From: Aquimarina sp. Aq107
Lineage (GTDB): Bacteria; Bacteroidota; Bacteroidia; Flavobacteriales; Flavobacteriaceae
Length of the DNA: 64,000 nt
Assembly: GCF_943733665.1 (NCBI RefSeq)
Contig: NZ_OX030782.1
Span: 2,586,001-2,650,000 of the forward strand
Reading direction: 5' to 3'
The stretch's first letter is position 1, and each line of letters begins with the position of its first letter. Both the position numbers and the translations under genes were made by a program. The notes beneath the pieces were generated by a model. It searched no databases and was not told the DNA's origin. It saw only the letters and a program-made list of their open reading frames with translations. Positions 20,120 through 31,957 of this stretch are shown piece by piece.

Positions 20120-20405
20120 GTTTTGACACCTTTTTAATTTTAAGTGGCATCAGACTATTCGGATGAGAAACTACAAAATTACATAAGTAATTTAGATACA
20201 ATAGCGTTCGCAATAGTCACAAGAGTAGTATTTTATAGTATGATCGAATTTTCCTTCGTAAAATTAAAACTACTCAAAAACAGAAATAACAGTTTTGGTA
20301 TAAATTAACGTAAGTTATTATTTAATAGCGGGTAAAACAGCTAACTAAATTATTATTTCTGAACGAAAGCCATATCAAGATATTCGTATTATGATATGGC
20401 TTTTT
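20120..20405 (+). ncRNA. Candidate small non-coding RNA ending in an orphan terminator
   Basis: The terminator at 20367-20405 needs a transcript, yet the nearest upstream gene already ends at its own terminator 550 bases earlier. The preceding bases have self-complementary segments: GAGTAGT (20223-20229) with ACTACTC (20269-20275) enclosing AATTTT/AAAATT, and TAACGTAAGTTA near 20307. The 5' end is a guess. It could be a 6S-like or other sRNA; no family signature was recognised. Confidence 0.35.
20367..20405 (+). terminator. Orphan intrinsic terminator
   Basis: AAGCCATATCA (20367-20377) and TGATATGGCTT (20392-20402) form a perfect 11-bp stem with a 14-base loop, followed by TTTTTA. There is no protein gene upstream to use it. 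Confidence 0.8.
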
Positions 20406-20537
20406 ATATTTAAAATTATTCTCAAATTAAACTACTTTTTTTACGACAACCATTTTTTACCCCCTTTCTTTTTCAAAGATTTCTAATTCAATCTCTTTAA
20501 CTCAAAACTAACAATGTACTGGTTGCATTTGCTACCC

Positions 20538-20545
20538 TATATTTG
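20538..20545 (+). promoter_or_regulatory. -7 promoter element of icd
   Basis: TATATTTG matches TAnnTTTG exactly. A start near 20552 would give icd a leader of about 185 bases. The upstream TTG (20523) is closer than usual (12 bases). Confidence 0.5.
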
Positions 20546-20713
20546 TATCTTCGCGCTCGGAAAATCTTACAGCGAATAATATTTTTATACACGTAGTGTT
20601 CCTCGAATATTTTTAGAAAGGTTAATATTATTTGTCCAAGAAAAATTAAACGACTAATTGTTTCCTTAATAGATAGTATAATACATAAGGTATTTTACCA
20701 AAAAGTCTGATAA

Positions 20714-22963
<2,250 letters not shown>

Positions 22964-22986
22964 TATATAAATCAACCTTATAATCT

Positions 22987-23022
22987 AAAAGCCTGTAAAA
23001 CAAATGTTTTACAGGCTTTTTT
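22987..23022 (+). terminator. Intrinsic terminator of icd
   Basis: AAAAGCCTGTAAAA pairs with TTTTACAGGCTTTT around a short CAAATG loop; a T-run follows. Confidence 0.92.
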
Positions 23023-23137
23023 AATTATTTAAAATAAAAAAATCAAAAAGATGCAACCCTTTACTTTTTGTCTTGTCAATAGTAATAACTAGAAAAGAAA
23101 AGTAACTTTAAAGAAACTTACAATCAACTCTAATTAA

Positions 23138-23680
23138 TTGAAAACTAATATTCTTTATACACACAAAGATTTGATAGAAAAAAGCAAATCTGGTGATCGA
23201 AATTCGCAGTATAAGCTATATGAGTTATATGTAGATGCCATGTACAATGTAAGTATGAGAATAGTAAGTATAAGAGAAGATGCAGAAGATATTATCCAAG
23301 ATAGTTTTGTTGATGCTTTTAAAAACTTAACATCTTTTAGATATGAAAGCACCTTTGGTTCTTGGTTAAAAAGAATCGTAATCAATAAAAGTATCAACCA
23401 TTTAAAATTTAAAAAAATACCAATTACTACACTAGATAAGCATGAATATCATATTACAGAAGAAATTAAAGAATCTGTTAATACTAGGGATATAGAAAAA
23501 ATAAAAAAAGGTATTACAAGATTGCCCTATGGATACAGACAGATTATTAATCTGTACTTAATAGAGGGATATGACCATATTGAGATTTCGGAGATTTTAG
23601 AGATTTCTAGCTCTACTTCTAAATCACAATATCATAGAGCAAAGAAAAAACTAATTCAAATCATAAATACGCAAGCATAA
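23138..23680 (+). CDS. ECF-type RNA polymerase sigma factor
   Basis: A 180-residue sigma-70 family protein with only regions 2 and 4. Region 2 has LYELYVDAMYNVSMRIV and EDAEDIIQDSFVDAFKNL; region 4 has LPYGYRQIINLYLIEGYDHIEISEIL, then the recognition helix SSSTSKSQYHRAKKKL. The only suitable start is TTG at 23138. The next gene begins 1 base after the stop and encodes a one-helix membrane protein, so a sigma/anti-sigma pair is likely. The downstream DUF4097-like and barrel genes suggest an envelope regulon. Confidence 0.93.
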   Translation: MKTNILYTHKDLIEKSKSGDRNSQYKLYELYVDAMYNVSMRIVSIREDAEDIIQDSFVDAFKNLTSFRYESTFGSWLKRIVINKSINHLKFKKIPITTLDKHEYHITEEIKESVNTRDIEKIKKGITRLPYGYRQIINLYLIEGYDHIEISEILEISSSTSKSQYHRAKKKLIQIINTQA

Positions 23681-23681
23681 A

Positions 23682-24239
23682 ATGGATGATTTTGAAAAAC
23701 ACATAAGAGAAAACAAACTTCTGTTTGATGAACATAAAACGGATAAAACTAAACTTTGGGAACGAATCGAATTAGAACTGGATACTACTTCTAAAACTAA
23801 AAAGATAAAAACCTTAAAACATTGGAATTCTCCTTTTCTAAAAATAGCAGCGAGCATTCTTATAGTTCTTGGAGTGTTTTCTTTAATGAATCTATATACA
23901 AGTTCTACAAATAATCTAACACCACAAAATCAAGCAGTTAATCAAGAACTACAGGATATTGACACCTATTATAAAGGGCTTGTTTCACTTCAGGTAGAGT
24001 TGGTAAAAAAGAATTCGAAACTAACAGAAAATGATAAAGAAGATTTTCTCTCTTTCATGGATGAATTAGACAAGGAGTATTTATTGCTAAAAGAAGAAAT
24101 GAAAGCGAATCTGAATAACGAGTATATCCTTGAAGCCATAGTTCAGAATTACAAAAAAAGAATTGAATTAATAGAGAATCTTCTAGAACAAATTAAAGAT
24201 TCGAAAAAATCCGATGAAAATGAAGGATATATTTTATAA
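23682..24239 (+). CDS. Putative anti-sigma factor (single-pass membrane protein)
   Basis: A 185-residue protein. A cytoplasmic, charged N-terminus of about 45 residues (MDDFEKHIRENKLLFDEHKT) precedes one transmembrane helix (about 51-70, LKIAASILIVLGVFSLMNLY) and a periplasmic helical, probably coiled-coil, region to the end. It has no zinc-binding HxxxCxxC motif. The role is inferred from position, 1 base after the ECF sigma gene, and from topology. It overlaps the next gene by 26 bases. Confidence 0.6.
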   Translation: MDDFEKHIRENKLLFDEHKTDKTKLWERIELELDTTSKTKKIKTLKHWNSPFLKIAASILIVLGVFSLMNLYTSSTNNLTPQNQAVNQELQDIDTYYKGLVSLQVELVKKNSKLTENDKEDFLSFMDELDKEYLLLKEEMKANLNNEYILEAIVQNYKKRIELIENLLEQIKDSKKSDENEGYIL

Positions 24240-25311
24240 AAAACTAACCATATTAGTCTTAATACTTTTTGCCGGACATTATACAAATGGTCAGGAAAAG
24301 TTATCTAAATCAATAGAAAAAACCTATGATTTTTCAAACGCCGGAGAATTACAATTAGAAAATAAGTATGGAAATATTATAATCAACGGATGGAGCCAAA
24401 ATAAAATCAAAATTACTATTGATATTACCGTTACTAAAAAAGACAAAGAAGATGCGCAGGAGCTTTTAGATAGAATACAACCCTTCATAAACACATCTGA
24501 TGATTTCTTAACCGTATTTTCAAATATTGAGGAAAAAAGCGACAGTTTTTTTTCTAAAATATTTAATCGTGTTAATCCTTTTGATTTTGACAAAGGAAAT
24601 GTACAAATTGATTATCAAATTAACCTTCCAATAAATTCGGAGATCCAATTAACTAATAAATTTGGAGATATTATTATCAGTGATTGGAATGGAAAGTTAA
24701 AAGCTGATTTACAACACGGAGATATGTGGATTAATAATGATGTTGTAAATGCTAATATTAAAATGAAATTCGGCAAACTACATACAAAATCCATTACCTA
24801 TGGTAAAATTGATCTAAAAAACAGTGAATTTGATCACGAGACTTCTAAAAACCTTAGAGTGATAAGTAGTGGATCAACAATCACTATAAAAAAAGTAGAT
24901 GATCTAGAGATATACTCCAGTAAAGACAAAGTTTCAGTAGATGCAATTAATAAAATCAAAGGAGAACTGGAATTTACTAATATTATAATTGAAAAGTTGC
25001 TTGATAATATTAATCTAACAATGGATGTAGCAGACTTTAGAGTAGAACATATCGTAAAATCAAATGCAGATATAATTATAGATCAAAAATCTTCAGAAGT
25101 TAACATCAATATTTCAGAACTTAATTTTGATTTTAATGCTTCTTTAGAGCAAGGTTTGTTGCGAATTCCTAAAACGTTCAAGAATATAAAAAACGAAGTA
25201 ATTGACAGTAAAAAAAGACTACGAGAAATCCATGCAACATATGGTCTACAAACAAACAAGGGAACTTTTCAAATAACCGGCAGAAAAGGAGTAATCATAT
25301 TAAAAGAATAA
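24214..25311 (+). CDS. DUF4097-like secreted beta-helix protein
   Basis: A 365-residue protein with a signal peptide (to about residue 26, HYTNGQ) and a body of short repeated beta strands such as LQLENKYGNIIINGWSQNKI and IQLTNKFGDIIISDWNGKL. This pattern is typical of the DUF4097/putative adhesin families. It probably sits in the periplasm or at the outer membrane; no enzymatic residues are evident. It starts inside the anti-sigma candidate (26-base overlap), so it belongs to the same operon. Confidence 0.65.
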   Translation: MKMKDIFYKKLTILVLILFAGHYTNGQEKLSKSIEKTYDFSNAGELQLENKYGNIIINGWSQNKIKITIDITVTKKDKEDAQELLDRIQPFINTSDDFLTVFSNIEEKSDSFFSKIFNRVNPFDFDKGNVQIDYQINLPINSEIQLTNKFGDIIISDWNGKLKADLQHGDMWINNDVVNANIKMKFGKLHTKSITYGKIDLKNSEFDHETSKNLRVISSGSTITIKKVDDLEIYSSKDKVSVDAINKIKGELEFTNIIIEKLLDNINLTMDVADFRVEHIVKSNADIIIDQKSSEVNINISELNFDFNASLEQGLLRIPKTFKNIKNEVIDSKKRLREIHATYGLQTNKGTFQITGRKGVIILKE

Positions 25312-25353
25312 TCAAAATCATTTATCAATCCAAAAAAAAACAAACCAATACTC

Positions 25354-26028
25354 ATGAAAAAATCAATCAAATTATTACTTATTATTTTCTTATTGATAAA
25401 TATATCTTTTGCTTATTCGCAAGAAGATAGCAACGGTGATTATCTAGAATTTAATGACCGTAAAAATATCGTCCATGGAGTCTATCTTGGTTTTAGTGCT
25501 AGTTATGGAGAAATTGACGGAGAAGACACTGGATTAATTGGACTAAAATTAGCATATGTAGCCAATAGAAAGTTTGAAGTAGGTTTTGGTATGAAGGGGT
25601 TTTATTCTCAACAAAATCTACCAGGAATTTCAATTTCTAACGATGAAGATCTCATTGGAGGATATGCAGGAATGCACTTAGAACCTATATTCTTCAGTAA
25701 ATCAAGAATAAACTTATCATTTCCGTTACTAGTTGGATTTGGGGGTGTTGGTTATATAGATGGTCAATTCAGTGACGATGATGAATTTAATGAAGATGAT
25801 TATGACTGGGATGCTGTTTTCGTTGCTGAACCAGGAATAAATCTACTATTTAATGTATCTAGATTTTTACAACTAGAAGCTGGTGTAAAATATAGATTCT
25901 CGAGTAAATTTAATATCCATCCTAATGGTATTGATCGAATCAATGGATTCTCTGCAGGAATAGGAGTAAAAGTTGGAGTCTTTAATCTCGGAAGAAACAG
26001 ATATAAGAAAAAAGCTCCTAAAGAATAG
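25354..26028 (+). CDS. Outer-membrane beta-barrel protein, tandem paralogue 1
   Basis: A 224-residue secreted protein with a signal peptide (1-22, ending FAYSQ). After it comes DYLEFNDRKNIVHGVYLGF, then alternating amphipathic strands and a C-terminal FSAGIGVKVGVFNLGRNRYKK. The following gene encodes a clear paralogue (DYIEFNDRKNIIHGIYLGV; GSKIGIFNLNRNRYKQ). Both belong to the sigma-factor operon by orientation and close spacing. The function is unknown; a small porin-like barrel is the best structural guess. Confidence 0.65.
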   Translation: MKKSIKLLLIIFLLINISFAYSQEDSNGDYLEFNDRKNIVHGVYLGFSASYGEIDGEDTGLIGLKLAYVANRKFEVGFGMKGFYSQQNLPGISISNDEDLIGGYAGMHLEPIFFSKSRINLSFPLLVGFGGVGYIDGQFSDDDEFNEDDYDWDAVFVAEPGINLLFNVSRFLQLEAGVKYRFSSKFNIHPNGIDRINGFSAGIGVKVGVFNLGRNRYKKKAPKE

Positions 26029-26120
26029 AACTACATAATGTCTATAAGTTTTTTAGATAGAAACACATCAAAAGAATGAGTTTGACATAATTTAAAATAC
26101 AATCTATAAAACCATTGTTT

Positions 26121-26762
26121 ATGAAATACATAAGAATGTTTTTAGTAGCTTTAATCATACTAACAACAAATCAAACAAGGAGTCAGGAAACTGATAACAA
26201 AGATTATATCGAATTCAATGATCGAAAAAACATCATACACGGCATCTATCTTGGTGTTGACGTAGGATATGGTCAAATCAAAAAAAATCAAACTACCTCT
26301 GCTGGAATTAAATTAGCATATGTTGCTAATAAAAAAATGGAACTAGGAATAACAGCAAAAGCTTTGTTCTCCGATTTAAGATCTGTCGATCGTTCTTTTG
26401 GAGGAAATTTTGATTTATTAGTTATCTATGGAGGTCTACACTCAGAAAACATACTACTTAGTACTTCAAAATTTAATTTTTCGTTTCCTTTTCTAATAGG
26501 TATGGGGTATGTAGAAGGTTCAGGTCCACTATTTAAGAGTACAGATATAACATTAATTGTAGAACCAGGTGTTAATGTATTATATAATCTTTCTAAATTT
26601 ATACAATTCGAAGCAGGAATAAAGTATCGGTTTTCAACACCTATTGATCCAATACCAAATATTTTAGATAATATTAATGGTTTCTCTATACATATTGGCT
26701 CTAAAATTGGAATATTTAATCTAAACAGAAATAGATATAAGCAACCAGCTCCTATTGATTAA
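26121..26762 (+). CDS. Outer-membrane beta-barrel protein, tandem paralogue 2
   Basis: A 213-residue paralogue of the preceding gene product, sharing the N-terminal EFNDRKNI.HG.YLG block, KLAYVANKKMELG, VEPGVNVLYNLSKF, EAGIKYRFS and the C-terminal NRNRYKQ.AP. The ATG at 26121 is chosen over an in-frame TTG two codons upstream. The signal peptide ends near TRSQE. Loop regions differ most between the copies, suggesting divergence after duplication. Confidence 0.65.
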   Translation: MKYIRMFLVALIILTTNQTRSQETDNKDYIEFNDRKNIIHGIYLGVDVGYGQIKKNQTTSAGIKLAYVANKKMELGITAKALFSDLRSVDRSFGGNFDLLVIYGGLHSENILLSTSKFNFSFPFLIGMGYVEGSGPLFKSTDITLIVEPGVNVLYNLSKFIQFEAGIKYRFSTPIDPIPNILDNINGFSIHIGSKIGIFNLNRNRYKQPAPID

Positions 26763-26882
26763 CTAAAACAAAATCACGAAAAAATCTAACTCCAAACGAG
26801 ACATTAAATCAATAGGTAATTCCTGTTGATTAGTCACCGTACTGCCTTTAATCTAAGTAATCATTAATATAAATTGATCATT

Positions 26883-27446
26883 ATGAAAAAAAATGCATTA
26901 TTATTAGTAATCTTAATTCCCTGTTTTCAATTATTTTCTCAAGATTCAAAAATCAGTTTTGAACTCAACTACCCTATCCCATTTGGCGACAACTTTCTTG
27001 GCGATAATTATGTTGGAATTATTGATGCTGGCGCAGATTACCGGTTTATTGAATTAAACCCTGTTAAGATAGGTGTTTCTATAAATGGTAATGTATTAAC
27101 AAATAATAAGTTCGATACTTCTGAAACTACAGCATACATATTACAACCAAGAATATTTGGAGAGTTAACTATAGAATCAATTAAGAAACTTCGTCCTTCA
27201 GTTGGAATAGGATACACAGTTATCGTATTAGATTCATCTATCACAACAAATACTGGAGAATTAAATGAGACTGAAACTTTAAATGGATTTAATCTCAATG
27301 TTGGAATTGGGTATAATATCACTAAAAAGTTTTTTGCTCAAATTCAATATGATTTCTTGAGACTTTCTGAAGAAGATAATGTACCAGATATTGCATTTAA
27401 TAGAAATGTAAATCTTCTAAAAATAGGATTAGGGTATAGGCTCTAA
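26883..27446 (+). CDS. Outer-membrane beta-barrel protein
   Basis: A 187-residue protein with signal peptide MKKNALLLVILIPCFQLFSQ and an OmpA-like or porin-like eight-strand pattern: LNPVKIGVSINGNVLTN, LRPSVGIGYTVIVL, LNVGIGYNITKKFFAQIQYDFLRL and a terminal LLKIGLGYRL. The final aromatic/leucine strand fits BAM-dependent insertion. It is not an obvious paralogue of the two preceding genes. The ATG at 26883 is preferred to the TTG three codons upstream. Confidence 0.62.
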   Translation: MKKNALLLVILIPCFQLFSQDSKISFELNYPIPFGDNFLGDNYVGIIDAGADYRFIELNPVKIGVSINGNVLTNNKFDTSETTAYILQPRIFGELTIESIKKLRPSVGIGYTVIVLDSSITTNTGELNETETLNGFNLNVGIGYNITKKFFAQIQYDFLRLSEEDNVPDIAFNRNVNLLKIGLGYRL

Positions 27447-27899
27447 AAAATTAAACATCATTTAATTGCGAGACCTTCATTTAAAGCAAATCATATAAGC
27501 TTGAAAGAACATATAAATGCCATAAATATATTCTTTATCCATGTTTTTTTAGGTATAAAAAAATTCTAAACATAATTAGGCACAAAAATTGATACAATGA
27601 TTTTATATAAGAAAGAAATGTTACCAAGACCCCAAATGAAAAGTAAAGTTATTCTAAGAACCAAAAAAATAGATACTAACTATGTATTTTCAGAAAACAA
27701 CCAAGTATATCTTAAACGCAAATCAAGTATTAAATCCACAAATAGTAATACTTTATACACCGAAGAATGGTTTCCCATTAGTTTTTGCTGGAAATCTTAA
27801 CTAGAAGCGACATATTACAATATATTTATATACTCTAAATACGTAACATATTTTAGATTAGAGCGTCTACTCTATAAATGCTACTGAAAAAACTTTCTT
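27447..27899. other. Intergenic region, 453 bases, with a doubtful 67-codon frame
   Basis: AT-rich spacer between the barrel gene and the TonB-dependent receptor. An open frame at 27597-27800 (starts MILYKKEMLPRPQMKSKV, lysine-rich) has no recognisable family or signal, and I would not call it a gene. No strong terminator or TAnnTTTG box stands out. Confidence 0.5.
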
Positions 27900-30293
27900 T
27901 TGAAAAAATATCTCACTCTTAATATATGGCTAGTACTACTATGTTTACTAGCCAATAGTACCTTGATAGCTCAAGAAAAATTCACAATTAACGGTACTAT
28001 TTCAGAACAATCTAGTAATGAAACACTAATTGGTGTTAATGTACTTTTTCCAGAAATGGGAAAAGGCGTGGTAACCAATGAATATGGATTTTACTCTATC
28101 ACTTTGCCAGAAGGAACCTATAAACTACAAATCAGCTACCTAGGCTTTAAAGATATTGTACAAGAAATTATACTAAATGAAGATAAAAAACTGAACTTTC
28201 AGCTAGCGGAAGCTTCCGAAATGTTGGATGAAATAGTAATAACAGAAAATATTGAAAAAGTAAATATTAAGAATCCTCAGATGAGTCTTAATAAACTAAC
28301 CGCAGGAACGATCAAACAAATCCCAGTTGTACTAGGTGAAGCAGATGTAATTAAATCGATTGTACTCCTTCCAGGAGTAACTAGTGGTGGTGAAGGTGCT
28401 TCTGGTTTTAATGTTCGTGGTGGTGCTGCAGATCAAAACTTGATCTTATTAGATGAGGCTACTATTTTTAATTCATCACATTTATTTGGATTTTTCTCCG
28501 TGTTTAATCCAGATGCAATTAAAGATATTAAACTCTATAAAGGAGGAATTCCTGCAAAATATGGAGGACGAGTTTCTTCTGTTTTAGATATTTATCAAAA
28601 AGAAGGAAATAGTAAGGAATATCATATTAATGGTGGGCTTGGACTTGTTTCCAGTAGATTATTAGCAGAAGGCCCAATAGTAAAAAATAAAGGAGCTTTC
28701 TTAGTTGGAGGAAGAGCATCGTATGCACATCTTTTCTTACCATTAGTAGATGATGGTAACGATAACGTTGCATACTTCTATGACCTCAACACTAAATTAA
28801 ACTATAAAATAAACGAAAATAATAATCTATTTCTCTCGGGATACTTTGGTAGGGATGTCTTTGCTATAAGTGAAAGTTTTAGAAACACATATGGAAATAC
28901 AGTTTTAAACCTAAGATGGAATCACTTATTCTCGGATAAACTATTTTCTAATTTATCCTTAATTTATTCAGATTATTTTTATGGATTAGAACTTGACTTT
29001 GTTGGCTTTGAATGGGATTCTGGGATCAGAAATTTTAATTTAAAGTATGATTTAAAACATTATTTAAGCGATAATTTTCAACTTAATTATGGAATCAATA
29101 ATATATACTATCGATTCAATCCTGGTGAGATCAAGCCTAATAGAGATGACTCTGGAATTATCAGAGATAAATTAATTGATAAATACGCTAATGAATTAGG
29201 CGTATATATTGATGCAGAACATAAGATCTCTAATAAATTATCATTACAATACGGTATTCGTCTTAGTAACTTCACTAGATTGGGTCAAGATGAATTAAAT
29301 ATTTATGAGGATGACAACCCTCTGTTGTTCAATGAAGAATTACAAATTTATGAAGCTGCAAATCCTATAGGCACAGAAAGAATTAGTAGAAGTGATCAAA
29401 TTAAAAACTTTACTAATTTAGAACCTCGATTAGCCTTAGCATATATATTTAATGATAATACTTCGATAAAAGCTAGTTATAACAGAATGGCTCAGTATCT
29501 ACACTTATTATCTAATACTAGTTCCCCTACTCCACTAGATGTATGGACTCCTAGTGGGAAATATGTAAAACCGCAATTACTCAATCAATATGCCTTAGGT
29601 TTCTTTAAAAGTATTAAAAATGATGCATACTCTATAGAAACAGAAGTATTCTATAAAGACATCAAAAACAGAATTGATTATATTGATGGTGCAGAACTCA
29701 TCGCCAATGACGCTATTGAACAAGAAATACTTAATGGTGAGGCTAGAGCTTACGGTTTAGAACTTTTATTAAGAAAAAATGAAGGCAAGTTCAAAGGATG
29801 GTTAGCCTACACATTGTCTAAATCAGAACAGCGGACAGTTGGAAGAACTCCTGTCGAAACAGGTATTAATAATAGCCAATGGTATAACACACCTTTTGAT
29901 AAAACACATGATATTTCTTTTAATGGTAGTTATGAGTTAAACAAAAAATGGAAGTTTAATGCTAATTTTTTATTCCAAACAGGACAACCTACTAATTACC
30001 CATCTGGACAGTTTGAGTTTCAAGGGTTGGTAGTACCAATTTATGATGGATTAAGAAATGATCAACGACTTCCATCTTATCATCGAATGGATATTTCTGC
30101 TACCTTAACACCACGAAAAAATAAAACTCGTAAATGGCAAGGTGAATGGGTATTTAGTATTTATAACCTATATAATCGCAGAAATGCTGCATCTATCGCC
30201 TTTAGTCAAAATACAGAAACTCGCGTAAATGAAGCAGTAAGAACCTCCATATTCGGAATCGTACCAGCTATCACCTATAATTTTAAATTTTAA
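27900..30293 (+). CDS. TonB-dependent outer-membrane receptor
   Basis: A 797-residue receptor starting at TTG, with signal peptide to about residue 24 (STLIAQ). It has an N-terminal carboxypeptidase-like domain (about 28-105, TINGTISEQSSNETLIGVNV) and then a plug domain with GASGFNVRGGAADQNLILLDEA and KGGIPAKYGGRVSSVLDI. A 22-strand barrel runs to the C-terminal phenylalanine (VPAITYNFKF). TonB energises import of the ligand. The DUF4249 lipoprotein gene 4 bases downstream is the typical partner. The ligand is not deducible. Confidence 0.93.
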   Translation: MKKYLTLNIWLVLLCLLANSTLIAQEKFTINGTISEQSSNETLIGVNVLFPEMGKGVVTNEYGFYSITLPEGTYKLQISYLGFKDIVQEIILNEDKKLNFQLAEASEMLDEIVITENIEKVNIKNPQMSLNKLTAGTIKQIPVVLGEADVIKSIVLLPGVTSGGEGASGFNVRGGAADQNLILLDEATIFNSSHLFGFFSVFNPDAIKDIKLYKGGIPAKYGGRVSSVLDIYQKEGNSKEYHINGGLGLVSSRLLAEGPIVKNKGAFLVGGRASYAHLFLPLVDDGNDNVAYFYDLNTKLNYKINENNNLFLSGYFGRDVFAISESFRNTYGNTVLNLRWNHLFSDKLFSNLSLIYSDYFYGLELDFVGFEWDSGIRNFNLKYDLKHYLSDNFQLNYGINNIYYRFNPGEIKPNRDDSGIIRDKLIDKYANELGVYIDAEHKISNKLSLQYGIRLSNFTRLGQDELNIYEDDNPLLFNEELQIYEAANPIGTERISRSDQIKNFTNLEPRLALAYIFNDNTSIKASYNRMAQYLHLLSNTSSPTPLDVWTPSGKYVKPQLLNQYALGFFKSIKNDAYSIETEVFYKDIKNRIDYIDGAELIANDAIEQEILNGEARAYGLELLLRKNEGKFKGWLAYTLSKSEQRTVGRTPVETGINNSQWYNTPFDKTHDISFNGSYELNKKWKFNANFLFQTGQPTNYPSGQFEFQGLVVPIYDGLRNDQRLPSYHRMDISATLTPRKNKTRKWQGEWVFSIYNLYNRRNAASIAFSQNTETRVNEAVRTSIFGIVPAITYNFKF

Positions 30294-30297
30294 CACA

Positions 30298-31119
30298 ATG
30301 AAAAAGTTATTATATATTATAATCGGACTTTCTATAATCACAAGTTGTGAAGATGTTATTGATGTTGATGTTCCTAATGGAGAACCAAAATTAGTTATAG
30401 ACGCATCTTTTGAAATTTATTTAGATGAAACTCCCGTTGATGCCTTAGGTGGAGTACGACTTACATTATCAGCTCCTTTCTTTAATGATGGTGTTCCTAC
30501 AGTAAGTAACGCAACGGTATTTATTACCAATCTATCAGACAATTCTATCGTTAATTTTGTAGAATCATTCAATGAACCAGGATTCTTTATTCCAGAAGAT
30601 TCAAATTTAATACCAGAATTTGATATAGATTACGAACTTACGGTGATCTATGAAGGAGAAACCTATAAAGCTACTACACAATTAATACCGACAGTTGCTA
30701 TTGATAATGTAGAGCAAGGAGATGGAACTTTATTCGACGGTGATGAAACTGAAGTTATTGTTTTCTTTACTGATGAGGGAAATAGAGAAGATTTCTATCT
30801 ATTCGATTTTGATTTTAATTTATATCTTCCGAGCGAAGATCGTTTCTATCAAGGTGAATCTTTTAATTTTTCCTATTTCTATGAGGATATGATCGGTGGA
30901 GAAGAAGTAACTATAAAAATTCTTGGAATAGACGAACGATACTACAACTATTCTAATATACTAATCGAACAAAGTGAACAAGACGGAGGAAATCCGTTCC
31001 AAACACCTCCTGCGCAAATACGAGGAAATATTATAAACACCACGAATCCAGATAATTTTGCGTTAGGATATTTTAATCTATCCGAAGCAAATCGTTTTCA
31101 ATTTACAATTGAAGAGTGA
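30298..31119 (+). CDS. DUF4249 family lipoprotein, partner of the TonB-dependent receptor
   Basis: A 273-residue lipoprotein: MKKLLYIIIGLSIITSC has the lipobox cysteine at 17, followed by EDVIDVDVPNGEPKLVIDA, the usual DUF4249 opening. Beta-rich domains follow. It starts 4 bases after the receptor stop. Such pairs resemble SusC/SusD in arrangement, the lipoprotein acting as a surface lid or binding subunit; that role is inferred here. Confidence 0.82.
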   Translation: MKKLLYIIIGLSIITSCEDVIDVDVPNGEPKLVIDASFEIYLDETPVDALGGVRLTLSAPFFNDGVPTVSNATVFITNLSDNSIVNFVESFNEPGFFIPEDSNLIPEFDIDYELTVIYEGETYKATTQLIPTVAIDNVEQGDGTLFDGDETEVIVFFTDEGNREDFYLFDFDFNLYLPSEDRFYQGESFNFSYFYEDMIGGEEVTIKILGIDERYYNYSNILIEQSEQDGGNPFQTPPAQIRGNIINTTNPDNFALGYFNLSEANRFQFTIEE

Positions 31120-31144
31120 TCAGGAAAATCAGTATTTTTGAAGC

Positions 31145-31957
31145 ATGAGTTTTACCAAAACAACCGAACAGGCTTCCAACTATAACCATCTGGAAAAGAT
31201 GAGTGTTTCTGATTTGTTATCAAATATCAACAAAGAAGATAAAACAGTACCAAATGCCGTAGAAAATGCTATTCCACAAATTGAAAGTTTAGTTTCTAAA
31301 ATTGTTGAAAAACTAAAAAATGGAGGAAGACTCTTTTATATGGGAGCTGGAACTAGTGGCCGTTTAGGTATTGTGGATGCTAGTGAGTGCCCTCCTACTT
31401 TCGGAGTCTCATATGATTTAGTTATTGGATTAATTGCGGGTGGAGATCCGGCTATCAGAAAGGCCGTGGAATTTGCAGAAGATGATACAGAGCAAGGATG
31501 GAAGGATCTAGAAACACATAAAATCTCAGAAAAAGATGTTGTTATTGGTATTGCCGCATCAGGAACTACACCTTATGTAATAGGAGCTTTAGAACAATGT
31601 AATGCCTCAAATATTATTACTGGTTGTATTACTTGTAATGCAGGAAGTCCTTTAGCCATAACAGCTCAATATCCGATTGTAGTAACAGTTGGTCCAGAAT
31701 TTGTAACTGGAAGTTCTAGGATGAAAGCAGGAACTGCTCAAAAATTAGTATTAAACATGATATCTACAGCTACTATGATACAACTAGGAAAAGTAAAAGG
31801 TAATAAAATGGTAGACATGCAACTTAGTAATAATAAACTAGTAGATCGTGGAACACGAATGATCATGGATGAGCTAAAAATAGAAAGAACATTAGCTGCA
31901 GAATTATTAAAGAAACATGGAACTGTTAGAAACGCAATTGATAATTATGGAGCCTAA
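31145..31957 (+). CDS. murQ: N-acetylmuramic acid 6-phosphate etherase MurQ
   Basis: Cleaves the lactyl ether of MurNAc 6-phosphate to give GlcNAc 6-phosphate, in peptidoglycan recycling. It has 270 residues, slightly shorter than the roughly 300 of E. coli MurQ. The SIS domain is seen in MGAGTSGRLGIVDASECPPTFG-type sequence (about 65-85), and SSRMKAGTAQKLVLNMIST is present. A promoter-like TATTTTTG ends at 31140, so the mRNA may have almost no leader if this box is used. Confidence 0.94.
   Translation: MSFTKTTEQASNYNHLEKMSVSDLLSNINKEDKTVPNAVENAIPQIESLVSKIVEKLKNGGRLFYMGAGTSGRLGIVDASECPPTFGVSYDLVIGLIAGGDPAIRKAVEFAEDDTEQGWKDLETHKISEKDVVIGIAASGTTPYVIGALEQCNASNIITGCITCNAGSPLAITAQYPIVVTVGPEFVTGSSRMKAGTAQKLVLNMISTATMIQLGKVKGNKMVDMQLSNNKLVDRGTRMIMDELKIERTLAAELLKKHGTVRNAIDNYGA

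Noticed and set aside
27597..27800. 67-codon open frame before the TonB-dependent receptor
   Set aside because: No signal peptide, family or promoter, and composition like AT-rich spacer; kept only as a note in the intergenic entry.
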